In this document: positions 17,869-27,235 of the stretch, piece by piece
Position numbering within the stretch: the first letter of the stretch is position 1
Layout: each line of letters opens with the position of its first letter
DNA from: Pseudomonadota bacterium
Lineage (GTDB): Bacteria; Bdellovibrionota; UBA1018
Length of the DNA: 64,000 bases
NCBI GenBank assembly: GCA_027485695.1
Contig: JAIXQO010000002.1
Location: 62,001-126,000, forward strand
Direction: 5' to 3'
The notes under the pieces: model-generated
What the model was told of the DNA's origin: nothing
What the model saw: the letters and a program-made list of their open reading frames with translations, nothing else
Databases searched by the model: none
Translations under genes and position numbers: made by a program

Positions 17869-18567
17869 TTATTGCGAGACCATGCGGCGTTCGATCCGCT
17901 TCTCGTAGTTTTTGCCTTGGAAGATTTTCTTCACGTAGATGCCCGGCAAATGAATCTGATCTGGCTCAAGTTCACCGGAAGGGACGAGTTCTTCGACCTC
18001 CACGATCGTGTAACGTCCCGCCATCGCACAGAGGGGATTGAAGTTCTGCGCTGTCTTGCGGAAAATCAGGTTGCCGTCGGTGTCGCCTTTCCACGCCTTA
18101 ACAAGTGCGAAATCAGTCGTGATCGATCGCTCGAGCACATACTCACGACCATCGATCGCGCGCACTTCTTTGCCTTCGGCGATGAGCGTACCCACGCCGG
18201 TTGCCGTGAAAAATGCGGGAATGCCAGCTCCGCCAGCGCGAAGTTTTTCAGCGAGTGTTCCCTGAGGCGTGAGCTCGACTTCGAGTTCGCCTGAGAGCAG
18301 GAGCTGTTCGAATAGCTTGTTCTCGCCGACATACGAAGAAATCATTTTTTTGACCTGACGATTGGCGAGCAGTTTGCCGATCCCAAATCCATCCACGCCT
18401 GCGTTATTCGAAACGCAGGTGAGGTTTTTTGAGCCGGTTTTTGCAAGCGCATCAATCAAGTTCTCGGGAATTCCGCAAAGGCCGAATCCGCCGAGCGCGA
18501 TCGTCGCCCCGTCTTTGATCTCACGAACGCCCTCATCCGGGCCGGAAATGACTTTTTTAAGTCCCAT
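17869..18567 (-). CDS. scoA: 3-oxoacid CoA-transferase subunit A
   Basis: Alpha subunit, 232 residues. The family motif [13 protein letters not shown] is near 28-40, followed by [11 protein letters not shown]. It is 8 bp downstream of atoB and 19 bp upstream of scoB, so one operon. With thiolase, the complex converts acetoacetate to two acetyl-CoA or the reverse, for use of ketone bodies or C4 units. Confidence 0.92.
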   Translation of the reverse strand: MGLKKVISGPDEGVREIKDGATIALGGFGLCGIPENLIDALAKTGSKNLTCVSNNAGVDGFGIGKLLANRQVKKMISSYVGENKLFEQLLLSGELEVELTPQGTLAEKLRAGGAGIPAFFTATGVGTLIAEGKEVRAIDGREYVLERSITTDFALVKAWKGDTDGNLIFRKTAQNFNPLCAMAGRYTIVEVEELVPSGELEPDQIHLPGIYVKKIFQGKNYEKRIERRMVSQ

Positions 18568-18575
18568 GAATCACC

Positions 18576-19754
18576 TCAAATGAGTTCGATGGCGAGCGCG
18601 GTTGCCTCGCCACCACCGATGCAAATACCCGCCACGCCACGTTTCTTACCGAGAGTCTTCAGCTGATTGAGCAGCGTGACCACGATTCGCGAACCGCTGG
18701 AGCCGATCGGGTGGCCGAGGGAGATGGCGCCACCCCAGACGTTGAGTTTTTCGGCTGGGATGCCGAGATCTTTTTCAGCGGCCATTGCCACCACTGCGAA
18801 CGCCTCGTTTACCTCGAACAGATCGACATCGTTCATCGACCAGCCGGCTTTTTTCATCGCCCGGCGCATGCCTTCGGCTGGAGCGGTCGTGAACCAAACG
18901 GGATCTTGAGCGAATGAACCGTAGGAGACGATTTTCGCAAGTGGCTTGAGCCCGAGCAATTTTGCTTTCTCAGCGCTCATTAAGAGAACTGCGGATGCGC
19001 CGTCGTTCAACGTCGAAGCGTTTGCCGCGGTGACCGTGCCATTCTTATCGAATGCCGGTTTCAATTGAGGGAGTTTTTCGAAGTTCACCTTAGATGGCCC
19101 TTCGTCGGTCGAGACTTCTGTTTTGTCGCCTTTTTTGCCGACGATTTCGACGGGGGCAATTTCAGCAGAAAACTGACCGTTCTTCCAAGCAGCTTGCGCT
19201 CGCTCGAAGGATCGGATCGCGAATGCATCTTGCGCCTGGCGAGTGAAACCATATTCTTTGGCACAAAGTTCACCGCAGTTACCCATGTGCTGGTTGTTGT
19301 ACGGATCCCAAAGCCCATCGTGAATCATGGAGTCTACGGCAGACGCATTGCCCATACGGAATCCACCGCGCGCGGTCGGGAGCAAATAAGGAGCATTCGT
19401 CATGCTCTCCATGCCTCCAGCGAGAACCACGTCGTTATCGCCGAGCATAATGGACTGAGCGGCCGCGATGATGGCTTTCATGCCGCTCCCGCAGACTTTG
19501 TTGATCGTCGTAGCTTGAACAGAAGTCGGGAGTCCAGCCTTGAGCGCCGCTTGACGGGCGGGCGCTTGACCGATGCCTGCCTGAAGGACGTTGCCCATGA
19601 AAATTTCGGTCACTTCGCTGCCTGCGACGCCCGCGTTCGAGAGAGCCTTCTTGATTGCGATCGCGCCGAGCTCCGGTGCCGAGAGCGAGGAAAGTGCGCC
19701 CTGGAATGCGCCTATCGGAGTACGAGCTGCGGAAACGATGACGACCTCTTTCAT
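18576..19754 (-). CDS. atoB: Acetyl-CoA C-acetyltransferase (thiolase)
   Basis: Condenses two acetyl-CoA to acetoacetyl-CoA or runs the reverse. Thiolase active-site elements are all present: [10 protein letters not shown] (nucleophilic Cys near 88), GHPIGSSG (His near 348) and CIGGGEA (Cys near 378). The 392 residues match the family. It is the first gene of the atoB-scoA-scoB operon, which points to acetoacetate metabolism. Confidence 0.95.
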   Translation of the reverse strand: MKEVVIVSAARTPIGAFQGALSSLSAPELGAIAIKKALSNAGVAGSEVTEIFMGNVLQAGIGQAPARQAALKAGLPTSVQATTINKVCGSGMKAIIAAAQSIMLGDNDVVLAGGMESMTNAPYLLPTARGGFRMGNASAVDSMIHDGLWDPYNNQHMGNCGELCAKEYGFTRQAQDAFAIRSFERAQAAWKNGQFSAEIAPVEIVGKKGDKTEVSTDEGPSKVNFEKLPQLKPAFDKNGTVTAANASTLNDGASAVLLMSAEKAKLLGLKPLAKIVSYGSFAQDPVWFTTAPAEGMRRAMKKAGWSMNDVDLFEVNEAFAVVAMAAEKDLGIPAEKLNVWGGAISLGHPIGSSGSRIVVTLLNQLKTLGKKRGVAGICIGGGEATALAIELI

Positions 19755-19988
19755 GGTATCGACCTCTTTTTCTTTGAAATTCGGTTAATAGAGAGGCCTC
19801 TACTTTGGCACTGCATTACCTGATATTCCAATAAAAAAGGGTGTTTCAGCCTGTTCCAGCTGGGACTCAGTCCACTAAAAATCCATCTCATTGATTCACA
19901 CTTGAAAAGCAAAAGCGCCCTGGATATACCGCACGGCGCCACTAAATTGATCAACCCTGAATTGCATTTTAACCGAGAGGACTCCCCC

Positions 19989-20786
19989 ATGCGTATGACT
20001 TTCTCCAAATGGACCGCGCTCGCCCCACTCTTCGCCCTCGTTGTATCGACGGCAAACGTCGCAACCGCTAGCGAAGACAAATACCAAAAATACGAAAAGA
20101 AAGTCGCTGCCGCCCAAAGAATCGCAGATCGTGCCACCAAGAAGGGCGACGCCCAAAACATCGCCGCTGCTTACTACCAATTGGCGAGAATTCAATCAGA
20201 AGCTCGCCGAAACGATGTCACTTGTGACGTCGCTTATCTTTCGGACTTAATTTCTAACATTCAAACCGTAGTCGACCACTCGAGTTGGTTCCAAAAGAAT
20301 TTGACGGGCCTTTCGATCTACCGTGCCCATTCGAGCGAATCACTGAGCTTGCACCTGATGGCTGCCGGCCTCGTAAAAAACAAGTCCTTCACAACCGCTG
20401 AATTCGCCGCCGCCGTTCAAAACGCCATCGCGACCTCCACGTTCGAACTCTACAAGCCCGTTCCAGGTGTGCTCGCGCTGGGTTCGATCACCTTCTCCCA
20501 AGGTACGGCTGTAGACCACTCGGTTGAGTGGACTGAGTCCGGTGAAGTGAAATACATCGACTCCCCAAAAGTCCCCGCGCAGGTTTCGATCGTGAACGGA
20601 AAAGTCACGATCTCCATCAACGGCCGCGCGGCCTACGCGTTCAAGTTCTTGCGCGACAACACAGAAGTGACTGACTCCGTTCGCACATCGGACGACGTCC
20701 GTATCGAAGGCCTCGACTCGAACGGCAATCCGACGTCCGAATTCATCGACCAACTCTTCCTCACTCCAGACGAGTGCTCGGCTTAA
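19989..20786 (+). CDS. Secreted protein, unknown
   Basis: ATG 19989 follows GAGAGGA and gives a clean signal peptide ending NVATASED. A longer in-frame start at 19902 is not needed. The mature part has a Lys/Ala-rich helix (about 25-60), a helical middle and a strand-rich C-terminal third, about 265 residues in all. No family is recognised. A terminator follows. Confidence 0.75.
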   Translation: MRMTFSKWTALAPLFALVVSTANVATASEDKYQKYEKKVAAAQRIADRATKKGDAQNIAAAYYQLARIQSEARRNDVTCDVAYLSDLISNIQTVVDHSSWFQKNLTGLSIYRAHSSESLSLHLMAAGLVKNKSFTTAEFAAAVQNAIATSTFELYKPVPGVLALGSITFSQGTAVDHSVEWTESGEVKYIDSPKVPAQVSIVNGKVTISINGRAAYAFKFLRDNTEVTDSVRTSDDVRIEGLDSNGNPTSEFIDQLFLTPDECSA

Positions 20787-20808
20787 ATTGAGTCTATTCT
20801 GATTCCTC

Positions 20809-20851
20809 GGGCCCGCTTTTCGCGTTACGCGGAATGGGGGCCCATTTTTTT
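20809..20851 (+). terminator. Rho-independent terminator
   Basis: GGGCCC ... GGGCCC arms (20809-20814 and 20838-20843) enclose a further CCGC/GCGG stem. A T-run at 20845-20851 follows. It lies 23 bp after the stop of the preceding secreted-protein gene. Confidence 0.8.
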
Positions 20852-20907
20852 AGATGAAAATTAGGATTGTTTGACGCCAAGCACATTGAATAAGCCTAAA
20901 TCACCGC

Positions 20908-21981
20908 ATGGCTTACATCGTTGCACTGATTCTTGGCTCTCTCCTGGTCACGCCTCCCTCATACGCGAACGCGATTCTCTCGACTGAACTCCCCGACATC
21001 GTCGAAAAGGTTCTGCCAGGCGTGGTCAATATCTCTTCGATGACCATTCAGCGAACTTCCGTCTACGGAATGGATGAGTATTTTCAACTCTGGCGCATGC
21101 CCAAGGAACAACCGCAGACTTCGCTCGGCAGTGGATTCATCGTGTCCGCAGATGGATATGTGTTCACCAACTACCATGTGGTGGCTCATGCCGATGAGGT
21201 TGCCGTCACCCTGCTTAACCGCAAAACCTACAAAGCCAAGATCGTCGGCAAAGACCAAAAACTCGACATCGCGCTTCTCAAAATTCAAGAATCAAACGGC
21301 AGCACCCCGACCGGCCTGAAACCCGTGACGTTCGGAAACTCCGATAAAGTTCGCGTGGCTGAACCCGTATTCGCGGTCGGAAATCCTTTTGGCCTCAGCC
21401 ATACGGTCACGACGGGAATCATATCCGCCAAGAGTCGCACGATCGGCTTGGGACCACTTGATAATTTTCTCCAAACGGATGCGTCCATCAATCCAGGAAA
21501 CTCCGGCGGCCCTCTGTTCAATTGGAAAGCCGAGGTCATTGGCATGAACACCTCGATCTATTCGAAAACCGGCCAAAGTGCGGGACTCGGATTCGCCATT
21601 CCGATCGATGCCGCCAAAGCCGTATTGGGTGACTTAAAAACCCACGGCCGGGTACCACGCCCCTGGCTGGGCATCCTCGCCCAACAAGTCACGCCTGCCA
21701 TGAAACTCTATTATCAGCTCAAAAGCGATTCAGGCGTTTTGGTAGTCAATCTCGTTGAACGAGCCCCCTCGCAAAAAGCCGGACTGAAACTCGGCGATAT
21801 CATCACTGAGATCGAGGGCTCAAAAGTCAGCGAAAACTCCGAGGTAGAACGCGAACTTTACAAGAAAAAACCCGGCAATTCGGTTAAGGTCAAGGTCTGG
21901 CGTGGAAATAAACAACTTGAGATCCCAGTACGTCTCGACGAACTGCCGCCGATCGACGATCTCCCGCAAGGTATTATTTAA
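20908..21981 (+). CDS. HtrA/Deg-family periplasmic serine protease
   Basis: Protein-quality-control protease. The signal peptide (about 1-21, ending SYANA) precedes a trypsin-like domain with catalytic His90 (TNYHVV), Asp120 (LDIALLKI) and Ser199 (NPGNSGGP). One PDZ domain follows at about 265-345. With a single PDZ and 357 residues it resembles DegS more than DegP. It may therefore act in envelope stress signalling, but no membrane anchor beyond the signal is evident. It lies 26 bp upstream of an unknown gene on the same strand. Confidence 0.93.
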   Translation: MAYIVALILGSLLVTPPSYANAILSTELPDIVEKVLPGVVNISSMTIQRTSVYGMDEYFQLWRMPKEQPQTSLGSGFIVSADGYVFTNYHVVAHADEVAVTLLNRKTYKAKIVGKDQKLDIALLKIQESNGSTPTGLKPVTFGNSDKVRVAEPVFAVGNPFGLSHTVTTGIISAKSRTIGLGPLDNFLQTDASINPGNSGGPLFNWKAEVIGMNTSIYSKTGQSAGLGFAIPIDAAKAVLGDLKTHGRVPRPWLGILAQQVTPAMKLYYQLKSDSGVLVVNLVERAPSQKAGLKLGDIITEIEGSKVSENSEVERELYKKKPGNSVKVKVWRGNKQLEIPVRLDELPPIDDLPQGII

Positions 21982-22007
21982 GGACCAAAACAAGGATCAA
22001 AGACCCC

Positions 22008-22625
22008 ATGGAAAACCGTAAACAAAAGGTGGCCTCCATCACGCGCGTGACGCCCGCCGCTGACCTTCCGGTCGATTACATCCGGATGACCGAAGACGTG
22101 CTCACTACGCATTTCAAAGAACACGTCTCGAAGCTCGAGAAAAAATCCAAGCAAAACTGGTCTTGGAAAGTTTCTGGGAAAATCTATGGCGACGAGATCG
22201 TTTTCTCAGCCTCGCTCATCAACGAGAAACGCTTGAGCGCGACGACGGCCTACGCGAGCGCGGATTTCGACCCCAAGGCCTCGAGCCCCACCGCCGAAGA
22301 ACTTCTCGCGGTTTGCGTCGATGCCGTGGGTGGACTGTTTGATTCGTTGTTCGGTGGAACGGGCGAAAAATCGCAGTTAGACGCTTTTCTTGATGACTCA
22401 CTCTCCGCGTTCGAACGTGCTCCATTTGAATGGACGGAAGTCGAATTCGAGAAGCGCCGGATCTACTTGAAACTCGACAAAGCGAACCCATCGCTCGAGC
22501 AAGCAGCCGAAGAATGGTTGCGGGCGAATGATCCCGATCTCGCTTCTCAAGAGGCCCAGTGGGAGGCAGAAAGTGAAGGGCTCTTCGTCAAAGGTCCCAA
22601 AAAGAAACCGGACGATCTGAACTAG
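22008..22625 (+). CDS. Cytoplasmic protein of unknown function
   Basis: Not recognised. The 205-residue protein is charged, has no signal peptide and ends Lys/Pro/Asp-rich. A strand-rich block (WSWKVSGKIYGDEIVFSASLI) is followed by acidic helices. It lies 26 bp after the HtrA gene, probably in the same transcript, and overlaps the convergent lipoprotein gene by 4 bp. Confidence 0.7.
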   Translation: MENRKQKVASITRVTPAADLPVDYIRMTEDVLTTHFKEHVSKLEKKSKQNWSWKVSGKIYGDEIVFSASLINEKRLSATTAYASADFDPKASSPTAEELLAVCVDAVGGLFDSLFGGTGEKSQLDAFLDDSLSAFERAPFEWTEVEFEKRRIYLKLDKANPSLEQAAEEWLRANDPDLASQEAQWEAESEGLFVKGPKKKPDDLN

Positions 22626-23824
22626 CGGTCTGATGCTGAAAGCGGATACGAGTTCTTCAGAAGCTCCCAGTGCTTCGGTAGAACTGCGCCCCCGCTTGAG
22701 TTCGACATCAAGTCTCCCTCGTCCCATTCGCTTCGGTAGCGGCAAGTTCCCGCATCCCAAGTTTCATAATAGTAGTCCACGAATCCGAAAATATGCCCAA
22801 ACTCGTGTGCGATGACGGCGGTGCGAACACCTGAATACAGGTGCATGGTCTTCTCGAGGTGATGAACATAGGCACGAGAGCCGGCCGCCATATCCGCGAG
22901 GATTCGGTAGAGCCCCTCTCGTTTCGGTTGCCAACGAAGCGAGATCGAATGCGTGGAATCCCGCCAATAACTCTCGACGATCGATGCCAATTCTGCTTTT
23001 GCGGACTCCAGATCGCCGGCATCGACATTCACTTCGAATTTGCCGGGAGCAGTCTGGCGCATCTCAGGATTCACGCGAAAACCCGCCCGAGATTGCAAAC
23101 GGCCGTTCACGATTTTACGCAAGAGTTCGATCCATTTTCGTCGTTCAGTTCGGACTGAAGTTTTTTGCAACTCGCGGTACGCGTTCGTGAAATAACCGGG
23201 GCGCAAGATGTAGGATCGATCCGACTCCGATAACTCTGGCAAAAAACAGTTGGGGTCCTGGTAACAAAGATCAATCTTCTCTAAGACTGATTTCAGGTAG
23301 GGCTCCGAATTCCGCCCATCCGCAAAATCCCAACCGTCTACGAGGCGAACAGATTCGCTTGAAAGCATCTGTCTTACAACGCTGTTGAGTTCGAGCCAAT
23401 CTTCATCCACGGCCCGATTTTCGATGCGCTTGAAAAAGTCGTAAGCCATCGTCCAATCATACTCCATTCGTAACCACTTAGACGCGGGGATCTCGCGATT
23501 TTTCGGCTCGACGGCGACGATTGGCCCAAGTCGGATGAGTCGGTGACTTTGATTTTTTTTCGCTAACTGTTGAGAGAGATCTCGAATTTCGGTCGTGCGT
23601 TGGTCGAGCGCGCGGGCCATTTCACGCAATTTTGATTCGGTACCTCGAAAACAATCGTCTACAAATTTGCCCTGGGCGACCTGATTCACGGCCTCCTCAA
23701 CGGAACCCGAAACGGGCTGTGCGACGGGAGCTTCGGTCGGGCGGCCGTCGTTACTGCGCCCGCAACTAGACACACCGAGCAGAATGGCTAGGCCCATCAC
23801 GGGCCAAAGGTTCCAAATGGACAT
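22622..23824 (-). CDS. Lipoprotein metallopeptidase, HExxHxxGxxD type
   Basis: Signal peptide with lipobox GVSSCGRS, then a long helical region. The C-terminal zinc motif HEFGHIFGFVD is close to the metzincin pattern, with Asp as third ligand as in snapalysin. It lies near residue 345 of 400. The downstream DLMSNSSGG segment could be the Met-turn. It is predicted to be an envelope-anchored or surface protease. The 62 bp upstream contain two palindromes likely to control it. Confidence 0.75.
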   Translation of the reverse strand: MSIWNLWPVMGLAILLGVSSCGRSNDGRPTEAPVAQPVSGSVEEAVNQVAQGKFVDDCFRGTESKLREMARALDQRTTEIRDLSQQLAKKNQSHRLIRLGPIVAVEPKNREIPASKWLRMEYDWTMAYDFFKRIENRAVDEDWLELNSVVRQMLSSESVRLVDGWDFADGRNSEPYLKSVLEKIDLCYQDPNCFLPELSESDRSYILRPGYFTNAYRELQKTSVRTERRKWIELLRKIVNGRLQSRAGFRVNPEMRQTAPGKFEVNVDAGDLESAKAELASIVESYWRDSTHSISLRWQPKREGLYRILADMAAGSRAYVHHLEKTMHLYSGVRTAVIAHEFGHIFGFVDYYYETWDAGTCRYRSEWDEGDLMSNSSGGAVLPKHWELLKNSYPLSASDR

Positions 23825-23865
23825 CTGGCGAAAATAAACTGCCCGCTCACTTTAATCTATATTTT

Positions 23866-23897
23866 TTATATAGTTATATAACGATGTGTAATTACAC
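23866..23897. promoter_or_regulatory. Two adjacent palindromes, operator candidates
   Basis: TTATATA-GT-TATATAA at 23866-23881 and the perfect GTGTAATTACAC at 23886-23897. They sit 40-75 bp before the start of the lipoprotein metallopeptidase gene, where a promoter and a dimeric regulator would be expected. Confidence 0.45.
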
Positions 23898-23969
23898 GCT
23901 TTTTAACAACCTTCTCCCCGCCAAGACCAACGGAGATTCAGGCAAAAGCTCGGGTGCTTTTGGGAGACT

Positions 23970-24539
23970 TTACTCCAGCCGAATTCCCAAACCCGCAAGA
24001 AACCCTTGGGCATCGGGAAGTGCTGCTCTCACGCCTTGAATGGAATTCGCTACCGGATCGATCACGTAGTTGAATGCACCCCGCAAATCCGCCTTCAGTA
24101 GCTGGGTACCGCGAAACTGAGCATTGAGTAGATTCGTATCGCGGAAATCACACTCTGTTAGATCTGCATGAGAAAAATCGACGTCACGAAGCGACGACCG
24201 TACGAACGATGATTTCCTCAGTTTCATTCCGCTGAAATTTCCGTAATCAAGCTTGCCCGCTTGAAATCCGATTTGCACAACATCGGCGGCCATTGCCCAC
24301 GAAACACCCACCAGTTTGCATTCCGAGAAAATCACATCGCGAAACCGCACGCCTCGAACATCGACGTTACTCAAGTCGCAGTTTTCAAAACGGCAGGATA
24401 GAAACCGAGAGTTCTGCAAGGACTGCGAACTCCAAGAACAATTCACGAACTTGCAGTCTTCGAATGACAGACCAGAAAATAGTCCACTTTCGGGCAACCA
24501 TTCAGAGAACACTTCATTATCGTATTCGCTCTTGATCAC
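23970..24539 (-). CDS. Pentapeptide-repeat protein
   Basis: The 189 residues fit the A(D/N)Lxx five-residue periodicity over most of the length. Examples are SCRFENCDLSNVDVRG, DFSHADLTECDFRDTN and QFRGTQLLKADLRGA. Such sequences form a right-handed beta-helix. Some family members mimic DNA and protect gyrase; most have no known role. No signal peptide. A large hairpin lies just upstream. Confidence 0.85.
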   Translation of the reverse strand: MIKSEYDNEVFSEWLPESGLFSGLSFEDCKFVNCSWSSQSLQNSRFLSCRFENCDLSNVDVRGVRFRDVIFSECKLVGVSWAMAADVVQIGFQAGKLDYGNFSGMKLRKSSFVRSSLRDVDFSHADLTECDFRDTNLLNAQFRGTQLLKADLRGAFNYVIDPVANSIQGVRAALPDAQGFLAGLGIRLE

Positions 24540-24560
24540 TGATCCCCCATCAAAAGGAGA

Positions 24561-24660
24561 TTAGACGCTTCACCGCGCTTCTGAAAAAGCGTGAAGCGTT
24601 TTTCGCCATTTGCGAAAATTTTCAGAAGGACAGGAGTCCGTAGAGCGGTGAAGCGTCTAA
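24561..24660. repeat. 100-bp nested inverted repeat
   Basis: Outer 16-bp perfect arms (24561-24576 and 24645-24660), then 10-bp arms (24578-24587 and 24619-24628), then an inner 7-bp hairpin (24600-24606/24612-24618). The whole intergenic gap between two minus-strand genes folds on itself. It could be a terminator, processing element or small mobile (MITE-like) remnant. Confidence 0.8.
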
Positions 24661-24666
24661 TCGACG

Positions 24667-25443
24667 TTAGAAATCGCCGTCGTCTTCGAAGTCGCGGCGG
24701 ATTCCTTCGACGATCGCGTCATCCGAATCCTCGTCACCTTCGACGTCATCTAGGCTCTCGTCGAGCTCGAGATCGTGGATGACTTTGCCGAATGCTTTTT
24801 CGTCGGCAAGATCCATGCGGATCGATTCCAAGTACTTGTCTGGATACTTGGAGACTAGCTCTTCGATGTACTGATTGAGCTTCTTCTCGCGAAGGATCAT
24901 TTCCTTACGCTTAATCTTGCGCCAGTTCTTGATGTAGTGCAGACGGCAATAACCGGCAGTCGTCGAGGACGACTCGCAGGCGATTTCGCGGCAAGCATCC
25001 AGGTCATAGCCTCGGCCAGAGGACTTCTTCGAGACCTTCTTCACCTTTTCACCGTCAGCTCCGGATGCGGCTTTTTTGCCTTTTGCAGCAGGTGCCGGTG
25101 CGGGCGCAACGTCGACTTTTTTAGTCGGTGCGGCTACCGGCGTTTTGCCTTTAGCGGCAACGGGTGCCGTTTTGGCTGGAGCGGCGGCAACTGCTACAGG
25201 GGTTTTACCCTTGGCAGGAGCGACCGGTGCGGCGGCCTTCACGGGAGGCGTTTTTTTCAAATCTTTTTTCGGAGGTTCTGGCTTTTTAGGAGCCGCCTTC
25301 TTGGGAGCGGGTGCAGGTGCGGTTTTCTTTTTGGCGAGTGCGGGCGCAGGTTTCGCGACCGATTTCTTCGTCGGAGGAGCTTTCTTCATAGCCGGAGGAT
25401 TACCTTTATGACCTGCGAGTTTCGCGAGGAGTTTTTTTACCAT
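24667..25443 (-). CDS. Lys/Ala/Pro-rich protein with C-terminal zinc-type motif
   Basis: The N-terminal half (about 1-150) is a low-complexity Lys/Ala/Pro repeat like histone H1-like bacterial proteins, suggesting nucleic-acid binding. The C-terminal domain has CREIACESSS then GYCRLHYIKNWRKIKRKE, four candidate ligands (C-x4-C ... C-x2-H). An acidic tail (DDVEGDEDSDD) ends the protein. The basic and acidic ends suggest a chromatin or RNA-associated factor (inference). It is divergent from nagA with only 35 bp between starts. Confidence 0.75.
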   Translation of the reverse strand: MVKKLLAKLAGHKGNPPAMKKAPPTKKSVAKPAPALAKKKTAPAPAPKKAAPKKPEPPKKDLKKTPPVKAAAPVAPAKGKTPVAVAAAPAKTAPVAAKGKTPVAAPTKKVDVAPAPAPAAKGKKAASGADGEKVKKVSKKSSGRGYDLDACREIACESSSTTAGYCRLHYIKNWRKIKRKEMILREKKLNQYIEELVSKYPDKYLESIRMDLADEKAFGKVIHDLELDESLDDVEGDEDSDDAIVEGIRRDFEDDGDF

Positions 25444-25478
25444 GAAATTTTTTCTCGAAAATATGCTATGTTAGCGGT

Positions 25479-26561
25479 GTGCCACGCCCCTCCAAGACCG
25501 TCAAGACGAAACTGATTGGTCAGACATCACCATTTATAGATCTGCATTTTCACGGTGCACTCGGCATCGATTTGATGCACGAAAAATCTCTCGATCGACT
25601 CAAAGATTTTTCCTCAGAACTCGAAAAATCGGGAATGCAGGCCATTTGTCCGACCACAATCTCGGCCCCGATCGAAGAACTCCTTCCGACTGTCGAAACT
25701 TTGGGCACTTGGATTCGCTCCCCCAAACATCAACCCGGTTGCAAGGCGCTCGGAATCCACCTCGAAGGCCCGTTCCTCAGTTCGAGCGCTCGTGGAGCAC
25801 ATCCAGAACGCGCCATCACCACATTTTCACCCGATAAACTGCTCAGCCTCTGGGAAGCTTCGCGCCAGACCTTAAAAATCCTGACCATCGCTCCTGAGAC
25901 GCTCTCGGACACCGACCGCAAATGGCTGGGGGCCTGGTCTCGAAAAAATCGCGTCCGCCTTTCGATCGGACATACCCGATGTACGGCCTCGCAAGCAGAG
26001 GTGGCGGTGCAGGATGGTTTTACGGGCATCACCCATCTCTGGAATGCACACGCCTATCACCATCGCGATCCAGGGCTCTTTCAAGTCCTAAAGCCGGGCA
26101 CTCCGATGATCGCGGAACTGATCCCGGATGGAGTCCACGTTGCTGCCTTTTGGCGGGATCATTTCCTGAAATATTTTCCTGAGCAAATCGCGCTCGTCAG
26201 TGATGCGACTCCCGTTGCGGGCCTGCCCGAGGGCATTTTTGGCTCATTTGGTCCCTTGAACGTCCAGGTTCGCAACGGAGCCAGTCGGACGGGTGATGGC
26301 GGCCTTGCGGGCGGCGGATACCTGCTGCCGGAAATGGTCGCGAGGATCTTGAACGAAAAATTGGCTGAGAAGCCTCGCTTGCCCGAGTTAAAAGCGTTAC
26401 TCAAGGCACTTGCGCAAGCCTCAAGCCGTACCCCCGAACGCGCCCTCCTCTTGAAATCACCCCAAAAGAAATCAGCAAAATCACGCCTTTTTTGGTACCT
26501 TCACCCGACCACAGGCGCCATCACGTTTGAACCGGCTGCCATTAAAAAGAAATCGACATGA
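25479..26561 (+). CDS. nagA: N-acetylglucosamine-6-phosphate deacetylase
   Basis: Removes acetate from GlcNAc-6-P. Metal and substrate motifs: IDLHFHGALGID near 20-31, GIHLEGPFLS near 95, IGHTRCTASQAE near 165, THLWNAHAYHHRDPG near 188 and LVSDATPVAG near 245. The start is GTG with no good ribosome site. A TATGCT box ending about 10 bp upstream suggests a leaderless or very short-leader mRNA. It heads nagA-yceD-fab genes, joined to yceD by ATGA overlap. Confidence 0.9.
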   Translation: MPRPSKTVKTKLIGQTSPFIDLHFHGALGIDLMHEKSLDRLKDFSSELEKSGMQAICPTTISAPIEELLPTVETLGTWIRSPKHQPGCKALGIHLEGPFLSSSARGAHPERAITTFSPDKLLSLWEASRQTLKILTIAPETLSDTDRKWLGAWSRKNRVRLSIGHTRCTASQAEVAVQDGFTGITHLWNAHAYHHRDPGLFQVLKPGTPMIAELIPDGVHVAAFWRDHFLKYFPEQIALVSDATPVAGLPEGIFGSFGPLNVQVRNGASRTGDGGLAGGGYLLPEMVARILNEKLAEKPRLPELKALLKALAQASSRTPERALLLKSPQKKSAKSRLFWYLHPTTGAITFEPAAIKKKST

Positions 26562-27235
26562 CGCCTGAAAAGATGAAGATCAGCATTCACGAAATCAAAG
26601 ACCAAGACCTCGAAATCGAGTTCGACAAAAATACCGAATGGCTCAATCAAACGATCACTGGATGCGATGAACAATCGGAGCGCGACGCGCTTCGCCCTGC
26701 GGGACTCAAATCCACAGCCTCACGCGATCGTCCTGCGAATCTCCGCGTGAACCTTCGTCGCGTGGACGAGATCTTCGTGGTCAGTGGAGAGATTCAGACC
26801 CAAGTCCATCTCCTTTGCAGCCGCTGTGCGAACCCGCTCATGCTTCCGATCGATCGCCATTTCTCTGTCCTCTACACCCAAGACAAACAAATGGGCGGCG
26901 TTCCTTATGTCGAAGGACACGAACTCAAAAACAAGAAACGCGGCTCCGCTCGACATGCCGCTTCGCCCGTCGGCGAAGGCCTCTCCAGCGAATCGACCGA
27001 CGATGTCGAGATGACCTATCTGCCCGAAGATGAAATCGCTCTCGATGCACTGGTGCTCGAACAAATTCATCTCGTCATCCCTTATCAGCCGCTTTGTCGC
27101 GAAGACTGCAAAGGCATTTGTGCGAACTGCGGCACCGATCTAAATATCGGACGCTGTGCATGCAACAAACTCGCACAAAGCCCTTTCGCGGCACTCCAAA
27201 AGATGAAAGACTCCCGAAACCGATCCGACCGCTAA
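26558..27235 (+). CDS. yceD: YceD/DUF177 family protein
   Basis: The family is usually encoded before rpmF and has been linked to 23S rRNA/L32 and ribosome assembly. The C-terminus shows the family pattern LCREDCKGICANCGTDLN, SPFAALQKMKD. Four cysteines around 190-205 and a CSRC pair near 87 can bind metal. ATGA overlap with nagA. Unusually, no rpmF follows; fabD comes next after 91 bp. Confidence 0.85.
   Translation: MTPEKMKISIHEIKDQDLEIEFDKNTEWLNQTITGCDEQSERDALRPAGLKSTASRDRPANLRVNLRRVDEIFVVSGEIQTQVHLLCSRCANPLMLPIDRHFSVLYTQDKQMGGVPYVEGHELKNKKRGSARHAASPVGEGLSSESTDDVEMTYLPEDEIALDALVLEQIHLVIPYQPLCREDCKGICANCGTDLNIGRCACNKLAQSPFAALQKMKDSRNRSDR

Noticed and set aside
23943-23962. CAAAAGCTCGGGTGCTTTTG hairpin after the pentapeptide gene
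   Set aside because: Short stem without a following T-run on the minus strand, so not called as a terminator.
25076-25515. Open frames opposite the Lys/Ala/Pro-rich gene
   Set aside because: Gly/Ala/Phe-rich nonsense complementary to the KAP repeats, and the minus-strand protein has a coherent C-terminal domain.
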